This document shows, piece after piece, positions 26,897-35,700 of a stretch of DNA of 64,000 nt. The DNA comes from Ensifer oleiphilus (GTDB lineage Bacteria; Pseudomonadota; Alphaproteobacteria; Rhizobiales; Rhizobiaceae). Numbering within the stretch: position 1 is the stretch's first letter; each line of letters opens with the position of its first letter. Below the pieces are notes generated by a model. It was not told the DNA's origin. It did not search any database and worked only from the letters and a program-made list of their open reading frames with translations. Position numbers and translations under genes: made by a program. The stretch is taken from assembly GCF_013371465.1 (NCBI RefSeq), contig NZ_JABWDU010000008.1, forward strand, positions 124,001 through 188,000, in the 5' to 3' direction.

Positions 26897-29701
26897 TCAG
26901 CCCTCGTGATGAGAGCGGAATCTGTTGATGACAATCGTCGCCAGGGCCTGAATGCTGTTGCTGTTGAGGCTATCCTCATGCCAGCCCTCCAGGTCGAAGA
27001 CCTCGGTGTCCGCCGCGATTGCTCCCCCCCAGCCGAAGAGCAGCTTGCGGGCGCGGCGATGGGTGGCTTCGCTTCGAAAAAGCAGAACGGACTTCTCGTT
27101 GGTCGCTGGAGGCCGGTAGCGACGCGCTGCGTTGACCAGCAGATCGGTAACATCGGCATTGACTTCTTCTTCCCGGGAATAGGTCCCAGCCCGCACGCCC
27201 AGGCGCTGGAGGAAGGCCAGCGTGAAGCTGAACTCTCTTAGATAGTCGACAAAACTGAGGCGGCCGGAAAAGAGCTTGCGGGTGAAGTAGCCGATGCGCT
27301 TCAGGCGGCGCTCACCGTTCCAACGCAGGCGCCGCAGCCGGGACTGCGACCTGACATAGCCCGGCGCCCAGGCATCGATGACCGCTGCGAACCGCAGATC
27401 TGCGCCGCGCTGGCGCAGCTGACGGGCAATTTCGACCGCCAGCACACCGTTGACGCAAAGCCCCATGACGCCAACCGGCCCTTTGAGAATGTCTGCGCCC
27501 ATGCTGTCGACGGCATGCCCGGCGATCTCCTCAAGTGACATAGAGGCGAGATCGCCGGTGAGGTCCGCATGGAACATGTTGGCGTTGTAGACCGACACGG
27601 TATCACCGAGGTCGGTGGCAAGTTTGTAGTAGAGGAACGGATGGTTGAGGGTGTAGAGCGTATAGGGCGCATCGGTGCGCCCGCAAGCACTGACGGACCA
27701 GGGGCTTGCACTCGGGCCTTCCAGTTCCGTCCCTCTCGGTTCCGTTCCGCCGAACAGCGCCTTGGCAAAGCCGCCAAACGTCGGCTCCTTGAAGAGCAAC
27801 TCCAGGTCGGCCTTCGCACCAAGCTTCGATCGGGCGCCGGAGAGCATGCGCAATGCCAGAAGCGAGTGGCCGCCCAGCGCGAAGAAGTTATCGTGCGGCG
27901 CGATCGTCGGGACACCGAGCACCTCTGCCCAGATCGCCGCAAGCGCCCTGGTCTGGTCGGGTTGCGCCGGGGCCGGCGCCGGAGTGTTCGCCGGCTCGAG
28001 GCGGTCGGCGACCACCTTGGCGACAGCGGTCGGCTGGACGGGAATGCGCAACGCGGTGCGATCGACGGTGCCGCTGGCATCGCGCGGCAAATTGAGGAGC
28101 ACGCTGATGCCGCCGGGCATGGCGGATTGGGACAGTTGCCGGCCCAGATAGTCCATCAAATGCTCCGGCAGGCGATCGAGCGGTTCCGTGGTCGTCGGGG
28201 CCGGTGTGACGAAGGCATGGGCGCGTTTTCCATCTTCTTCGAGCAGGACCACAGCCGAACCGACGGATGGATGGGCGGCCAGCATCTGTTCGATCGCCGT
28301 CGCGCGCCCCGTCTCGACAGGCTGCGTCTTGATCTCCCGCGGTGGGATGGTCAATGCGGAGAGCGGAGCTGTGGGCTGCTCCAGCGCCATTTCGTAGGCT
28401 TCCTGCCAGAGCCGCAGCAGGGATTCGATCGTCGCCTTTTCGAACAGATCGGCATTGTATTCGATGGACATGCGCCATCCGCTCGGCCTGCCGATCATGA
28501 TGAAGCTCAGATCGTAGATGACGCCAGGGGATTGCGACGGAGCGCTGAGCAACTCGAAACCACCGTACTGATGGTCTTCGAGGAAGGCCTTCTGAAGGTT
28601 GAAGTTCACTGAGATCAGCGGATTGCGCGAGGGGTCGCGGACCGGATTGACCAGTTCCACCAGCTTGTTGAACGGCATTCTGTGGTGATTGAGCGCAGCG
28701 GTCACCGTTGCGCTTGCCGAACGCACATGCTCGGCAAAGGTAATGTCGCGCCCCATGTCGAAGCGCAGAACGACATTGTTGATGAAGACCCCGATGAGGT
28801 TCTCCAGGTCCGTCTCGTCGCGCCCGGCGACCTGCGAGCCGAACATGACGGTATTCTTCCCGGTGTAGCGCTGCAGCAAGGCGCTAACGACGGCAGCTCC
28901 GAAACTGTAGAGCGACACCCGGTGAGCGCGTGCGGCAGCGTCGATCCGCTCGCTGAAATCGCCGGTATTGTTGACAGAGAGGATGTTGCCGCGGCTGGTT
29001 TTGACCGGCCCACGCGGTGTATCCGGAACAACCTCGAAATACGGTGCGCCGGTCAATTGCTCGCGCCAGAACGACTTCTCGGTCTCGAAGCCATAGCTGC
29101 CCAGATACTCCTGCTGCCACAGCGAAAAGTCACCGTATTGCAGCGGCAGTTCGGGTACGGCCGGCTGCCGCCCGGCATCCAGCGCCGAAGCGATCTCGCC
29201 GACCTCGCGGCCCAGCACGCGGATCGACCAGCCGTCAAAGCAGCTCTGGTGGGCCGTGATCAGCAGAAAGCCCCGTTCGTTCTCCACCATCAGCAGCGAG
29301 ACGCGGAAGAGGTAGGGACTGCTGAGATCAAAAGGCGCGCGCGCAGTTTCCTCGCCGATCGACAGGATGCGCTGATCGCGCTGATCAGCGGGCACGTTGC
29401 GCAGGTCGATCACCGACATCCTGAAGTCGACCTGATCAACGACCTGCTGGCAGGGCCTGCCGCCCACCTCGACGAACCGGGTGCGCAGGATCTCATGGCG
29501 CTGGATCACCGTGCGAAACGCCGCCTCCAGCGTCGACGATCGGAAGGCGCCACGGATCTCCCAGCGGACCGCGACGTTGAGCGCCGGATTGCCCGGCTTC
29601 AATTGGTCGAGAATCCAGCAGCGCAACTGGGTCTGGGAACAGGGGAACTCCGCAATCACGGTGGCTTCGGCGGCAGGTGCAGTGTTGTTCGTCTCTTTCA
29701 T
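26897..29701 (-). CDS. Terminal NRPS: variant C domain, A-domain remnant, T domain, Cys-type thioesterase
   Basis: A 934-residue protein. Residues about 15-455 are a condensation domain whose core motif reads HQSCFDG (151-157) instead of HHxxxDG, so the second, catalytic His is Gln152. Residues about 463-552 look like only the C-terminal subdomain of an adenylation domain (IEQMLAAHPSVGSAVVLLEE, then SGTVDRTAL); the large N-terminal core is absent. Residues 575-650 are a carrier domain with Ser613 in LGGHSLLAL. Residues about 678-930 are an alpha/beta-hydrolase thioesterase with Cys749 in GLCVNG where GxSxG is usual, Asp776 and His908. ATG overlaps the stop of the upstream gene (ATGA), so it is translationally coupled. 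It probably releases or transfers the finished acyl chain. Confidence 0.88.
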   Translation of the reverse strand: MKETNNTAPAAEATVIAEFPCSQTQLRCWILDQLKPGNPALNVAVRWEIRGAFRSSTLEAAFRTVIQRHEILRTRFVEVGGRPCQQVVDQVDFRMSVIDLRNVPADQRDQRILSIGEETARAPFDLSSPYLFRVSLLMVENERGFLLITAHQSCFDGWSIRVLGREVGEIASALDAGRQPAVPELPLQYGDFSLWQQEYLGSYGFETEKSFWREQLTGAPYFEVVPDTPRGPVKTSRGNILSVNNTGDFSERIDAAARAHRVSLYSFGAAVVSALLQRYTGKNTVMFGSQVAGRDETDLENLIGVFINNVVLRFDMGRDITFAEHVRSASATVTAALNHHRMPFNKLVELVNPVRDPSRNPLISVNFNLQKAFLEDHQYGGFELLSAPSQSPGVIYDLSFIMIGRPSGWRMSIEYNADLFEKATIESLLRLWQEAYEMALEQPTAPLSALTIPPREIKTQPVETGRATAIEQMLAAHPSVGSAVVLLEEDGKRAHAFVTPAPTTTEPLDRLPEHLMDYLGRQLSQSAMPGGISVLLNLPRDASGTVDRTALRIPVQPTAVAKVVADRLEPANTPAPAPAQPDQTRALAAIWAEVLGVPTIAPHDNFFALGGHSLLALRMLSGARSKLGAKADLELLFKEPTFGGFAKALFGGTEPRGTELEGPSASPWSVSACGRTDAPYTLYTLNHPFLYYKLATDLGDTVSVYNANMFHADLTGDLASMSLEEIAGHAVDSMGADILKGPVGVMGLCVNGVLAVEIARQLRQRGADLRFAAVIDAWAPGYVRSQSRLRRLRWNGERRLKRIGYFTRKLFSGRLSFVDYLREFSFTLAFLQRLGVRAGTYSREEEVNADVTDLLVNAARRYRPPATNEKSVLLFRSEATHRRARKLLFGWGGAIAADTEVFDLEGWHEDSLNSNSIQALATIVINRFRSHHEG

Positions 29702-32700
29702 GCTCGTGATACCTGCTCAAACCGGCGCCGCGCGCCATTGCGGAAATCTCTCAGCGAAGGAACTTGCGGCTGGGTGCCGCTCAGTTCGCCGTCGTCGCGG
29801 GTCTCGGCGAAGGTGGCGAGTTCAGCGATGGAGGGATGCATCATCAGGTGTTTGGCCTCCAGCTGCAGGCCACTGTCCAGCATGCGGGCAGCAATGCGGA
29901 AGATGATCAAAGAATCTGCACCAAGCGCGTAGAGATTGTCCTCGACGCCGATCTCCTGCGCGTTCAGCACGTCGCGCCAGATCTCGCAGAGCCGTGTTTC
30001 CATGGCAGTGCGCGGCGGCACCCGGATGGCCGCGACCTCCCGTTGCGGCAGGCCACGCTGTTCGAGGGTCTTGCGGTCCAGCTTGCCGTTGGCCGTCTGG
30101 GGAAGAGCCTCTTCCAGCACCCAGAAACTGGGGACCATATGCGCCGGCAGGTTGGCCTCAGCATGGGCCGCGAGCATGGATGTCGTCGGCTTGCTGTTCT
30201 CGTTTTCCGGGATCACGTAGCAGACGAGCTGTTTGTCGCCGTTGCTGTTTTCGGCAGCGACGACGGCACATTGGCGAACGCCTTCTGCGCTGGAGATCGC
30301 AGCCTCGATGTCGCCAAGCTCGATGCGGAAGCCACGCAGCTTGATCTGCTGATCGCGCCGGCCGAGCAATTGCAACGAACCATCCGCCAGCCGCCGGCCG
30401 ACATCACCCGTCTTGTAGAGACGCTGAACAACTCCTGTGCCGATGTCGATATCGGTGAAGGCCTTCTCGGTAAGGTCGAGGCGGGCGAAGTAGCCGTTGG
30501 CGAGGCCCTCGCCACCGATATGCAATTCACCCGTGACGCCGATGGCGGCGACGCGGCCCGCCTTGTCGAGGATGAGAAGTTGCGTGTTGGCGATGGGATG
30601 GCCGATGGTGATCGGCTTTTCGCCATCCTCGATCCGCTGGACGGACGACCAGATCGTCGTCTCGGTCGGGCCGTACATGTTCCACAGCTCGCCCCCGAGG
30701 CCGAGCAACGAGGACGCGAGCGCCTTGGGAAGCGGCTCGCCACCGCACAGCATCTTGAGGCCCGGGCGGCTAAGACCTGCCTCAACCAACATCTGCCAGA
30801 GTGTCGGCGTCGCCTGAAGCACCGTCGCACCGCAGCTTTCGATGAGCCTGACGAGAGCGAAACCGTCGCGCACCGTGTGCCGGCCGGCAAGCACGACCTT
30901 CGCGCCTGTGACGAGCGGCAGGTAGAGTTCGAGGCCGGCGATGTCGAAGGAGATCGTCGTTACCGCGACGATGGTGTCGCGATCGGTGAGCCCCGGCTCC
31001 CGCGCCATCGACGTGAGGAAATTGACGAGCGCACGATGGGAAACCTCGACCCCCTTCGGTGCTCCGGTCGATCCCGAGGTGAAGATGATATAGGCGGGCG
31101 TCGCTGCGTCCGTCGGCAATTGCGGCAGCGCCGCGGCCGGGCTGGTCGCGCCTTGTTCACCGTCGACGCGGATGATCGCGATGTCCTTGCCGGCCAGAGC
31201 TTCTGCGCGGTCGCTGTCGCAGATCATTCCGGCAACACTCGCAACCGCCAGTGTCTGGGACAGACGCGTCTCCGGATGGGCTGGGTCGAGCGGCACGTAA
31301 GCGTGTCCCGATTTCATGATCGCCAGCAGCGCGACCACCATCTCAAGCGACCGTTCGACCAGAAGCGCGATGCGTTGCCCCGGCTTCGGCACGGCTTTCT
31401 GGATCCGGCAGGCCAATTGGTTGGATCGAGTTTCGAGCTCGGCATAGGTCATCGTCTGGCCGTCGAGTTCGACGGCGATGGCCGTCGGCCGCTCGGAAGC
31501 CTTGCGGGCAAACAGCGAGAAGACGAATGCGTCGCGATCGTAGGCGGCGGCGGTGTCGTTCAGCTCCTGTGCAAGCCAGGTCTGTTCGGCTTCAGACAGG
31601 AGCGGCAGGTCGGTGATCGGCCGGGCAATATCGACGGCCAACGCCGCAACCAGTGTCGCGAAGTGGCCAATCCAGCGTTCGATCGTGCTGCGTTCGAAGA
31701 CCTCGGCATTGTAGTCGACGTCGATGCGAACGCCCCCGGGGCTTTCGGTCAGGTTGAAGAACATGTCGAAGTTTGAGAACGCCTTGGCGTTCGAGGAAAT
31801 CTTGGTCTGCAGGCCGCCGAAATCCAGATTGTCCGGCACCCGCTCCAGGTTGAACTGGATCTCCGTCAGAGGCAGGCGATGCGTGTCGCGCTTGACGCCA
31901 AGTTTGCGCACCAGCGTGCCGTAGGTGTAGTCTTGGTGCTCGAACGCGCCGAGCACGAGCTGTTGTGTGGCTTTGAGATGTTCGTCGAAACGCCCGTCCG
32001 ACATGACCGTCTGGCGAAGCGGCAGAAGATTGACGCAGTGGCCGACGAGCGTCTGGCCGTCGAGCAGGCTCTGCCCGGCCGAAGGTATGGCAACGACGAT
32101 GTCCTCCTGGCCGGAGAGGCGGGATATCATGATCTGCAGCGCCGCCAGCAAGGTGGAGAACAGCGTCGCACCGGACTTTGCCCCCGCCTTCTTCAGCGCT
32201 TTGTGGGTTTCTGCCTCGATATGTCCGGTCACGGTCCCGCCGGCAAAGCTGCGGCGTTCCGACCGTGGCCGATCCAGCGGCATATCCGGCAGATCGGGAA
32301 CGTTCTTGTACTGGTCGAGCCAGAACTGTTCGGTCGCGCCGGCTATCTCCGCATTGGGTGCCAGGTCAGTCGCGTAGGTGGCAAAGGACAGCGGCGGCGC
32401 AAGATCGGCTTCGGTGTTGTGGGCATAGGCCGAGTAGATCGCGGCGAGTTCTTCGATCACGACATTCACCGACCAGCCATCGCAGATGATGTGGTGCGCC
32501 GTGAAGACCAGGCGGTGACTGTCGGGAGCCATCCTGACGATGGAAGCCCTGACGAGCGGCCCGTTGGCAAGGTCGAAGGGGGTCCGGGCATCCTCATCGA
32601 TCAGCTGCCGGAACAACACCTCGCCATCGCTCTCGCCAGCAAGGTCGATCTCGGCGACATCGAGCTCGAAATCGGGAATGAATTCGAAATGATCGCCCGC

Positions 32701-35700
32701 ACGTGCGAACCGGATCTGCAGCGCGTCGTGCCTCGCAACGACGGCATCGAGTGCCCGGCCAAGGCGCTCCCGGTCGAGCGGCCCGTCCAAGACCATTGTG
32801 AAGGACTCGTTGAAGGAGCAGGAGGCTTCATCGCCGGCCTGGGCGGCAAGCCAGATTTCCTTTTGCGCTTCCGTCAGCGGCGCCGTCGACGGCCGGACAA
32901 ATTTTACGCCGGCGGACGCTGGCACGATTTCCTCTGGCTGGCTTTGCGTGCCGAGAATTCCGACCGATTGAAGTGCATCGAGGCTGGTGCGGAAGGCGGC
33001 GGCGATCGCCTGGAAATCCGCTTCGCTGTGGGCGGTCGTCAGGAAGCAGGGATAGCCGTCCTGGATATGGATGCCTTGCATGCGCATCTTGGCATAGAGA
33101 AGCGAACCGAGCGGATCGTCGCTGCCAAACTCGGTGAAGAACCAGCTCTTGTAGCCGTTGACGGACCTGGCGATCCCGCGCCGGGCGAGATCCGCGTTGA
33201 TCTCGGCGACCAGAGCCTGCGTGCGCTCGGCGACCGCACCATAGAGTGCCGCCCCCTCACCCTTGATGTGCTGGAGAACGGCGCGCGCCGCAGCCAGCAC
33301 CAACGGATGGCGCACGAATGTCCCGGCAAAGAAGGTCGGCGCCGTCATCGGAACGCTGTCGTCGCCGTAGTTCCAGCAGCCGCCGTCGAGCGCATCCATG
33401 AAGCGGCTGTCGCCGACCAGGACGCCGATCGGCATGCCGCCGCCGATGACCTTGCCATAGGTGGCCATGTCGCCCTTGATGCCCCAGATCGCCTGCATAC
33501 CGCCGGGATCGACACGAAAGCCTGTGACGACCTCGTCGAAGACCAGCGCGAACTCGGATTTCGTCGCGATATCGCGCAGTGCGCGCACGAACTCGACAGG
33601 CCGCAACTCCGGATGACGGCTCTGAACCGGCTCGATGATAACAGCGGCGATATCGCCGGCATTGGCTTTGATCCAGTCAAGGCTTTCGGGATCGCCGTAG
33701 CGAAGCACCGTCATGTTGGCGACGGAGGCGGCCGGGATACCGGCGGCGACCGGTATTGCGACCGGTGCGCCTGCCCGGTTCTTGCCCTTGACCAAAACTT
33801 CGTCGAACTGCCCGTGGTAGTCGTTGCCGAAAATCACGATCCGATCCCGGCCGGTGACCGTGCGCGCCACGCGCATAGCCGCCATCACCGCTTCCGAGCC
33901 GGTATTGCAGAAGGTCACGCGCTCGTGGCCGGTCATCTCCGCGATCATTTCCGCGACCTCGCCGGCAAGCGGCGTTTGCGGTCCGATGGCAAAGCCGGCG
34001 TCCGCCTGCGCCTTCACCGCCTCCACGACGAAGTCGGGCGCATGCCCGAAGGCCGTCTGGCCCATGCCATTGACGAGATCGATATACTCGTTGCCGTCGA
34101 CATCCCAGATGCGCGACCCCTTCGACCGATCTGAGACGACAGGGAAGACGATCTCCTTCCAGTCCTGACGGAAGCCGGCAGCTGTGCGCGGATCGGCTAG
34201 CCACTTCCGGTTCTGGCCGGTGAAGCTCTTCGACTTTCCGTTCCGTGCCTCGTAGGCTGCAATCAGGTTGGCGACGAACGCCTGTTTTTCAGGGGTCATC
34301 TCTGGCGCGAGGCTCTTGGCACCCGGACGATAGAGCTTGATACGGCCCGCTCCGATTTCACCGTCGGCAGTGGGATCAACCAAATCCTTGGCCAGCGGCT
34401 GCGGCTCAGGCGTCGCAGCCGGATTGGCAATCGCTGCCGCCGCAACGGTCGCCGTCACCGGCGGGGCGGCGGCGGAGCCTGCTGCCTGTAGCACCTGGAG
34501 CTGCTGCGAAACGACCGCCTGCAACATCTGCAACTGCGACTGCAGGACGGCCTCGATGCCGGCAACTGGCGCAGCCATGGTGACAGGGGCAACCGGAAGA
34601 GGCGGGAGAACCGGTGCTGCGACTGGCGGGGCGGATGCGGCGGTAAGCGGCAGGGTGACTTCAGCTCCAGCGGCCACTGACGCCGGCGCCTGCTGCGGCT
34701 CGGGCGGCAGCTGCCGATCGAGATGCGCGGCCAGATCCTGGATGGTGGGAATGTTGCTCAACAGTTCCCGGAACGAGAGCTTGATCTTGTAATCCTTCTC
34801 GATCCTCTGGGCGAACTGGCCGATGAAGAGCGAGTCAAAACCGAGTTCAAGGAATGTCGCACCCGCTTCGCCGGGCCCAAGCGCCTCTCCCGACATGTCG
34901 CTGAGCAAAGTGATGAGCGAGGTTTGCAATGCAGGGATACGGCTTGCAACAACGGCCGGTGTAGCAACATTCATGATTTTCATCCCGTCAGACGATTGCA
35001 CTTGAGTGTCGATGGAAGACGGCTCGGCGGCGAAGAGCTGCGCGACCGGTGATGCCGGCCGGCTTTCGCCGCGCCGCGTGGAGGCAGGCGCGTCGATCCA
35101 ATGGCGCTGCCGCTGGAACGGATAGGTGGGTAGAATGAGGGGCGCGGTGCCGGCTGCCAGCGACGCCGGCCAGTTGAGGTCGCAGCCCGACATCCACAGC
35201 TTGCCATGGGCTTCGGCAAGCGTGTCGCCTGCGGCATGCGCACGATCATGCTCCGGCAGCGACTGGACGACGGCGCTGACCGCATCGCGGCCGAGCGTCT
35301 GTGCAGCGAAGACCGACAGGGTGCGACCCGGCCCAACCTCCAGCAAGACAGGTTTCCGCCCGTCGCAAAGGGTCGCCAGTCCGTCGGAAAACCGGACGGC
35401 GGCACGGCAATGTTTCGCCCAATAGTCGGGCGACATGCCTTGCTCGCCCGTCTGCCAGGCGCCGGTGACGCAGGAGATGTAAGGCGTAATCGCCGTGCCG
35501 TAGGTGACCTTTGCGGTCTCCTCGCGCAGGGCATCGGTGACGCCGTCCATCATTGCCGAATGAAATGCATGTGAGGTGTGAAGCCGGCTGAAGGCGACAC
35601 CGGCGCGCTCCATCGCCGCGCACGCCGCATCGACCGCATCGAAAGTTCCGGAAATCACGCAGAGTTTCGGCGCGTTGACCGCGGCGACCTCGACCCCGTC

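Noticed and set aside
31879-34134. Long open frame on the plus strand opposite the PKS-NRPS gene
   Set aside because: It is antisense to a continuous, domain-complete megasynthase, has an Arg/Asp/Glu-rich composition typical of GC-rich shadow frames and shows no family motif.
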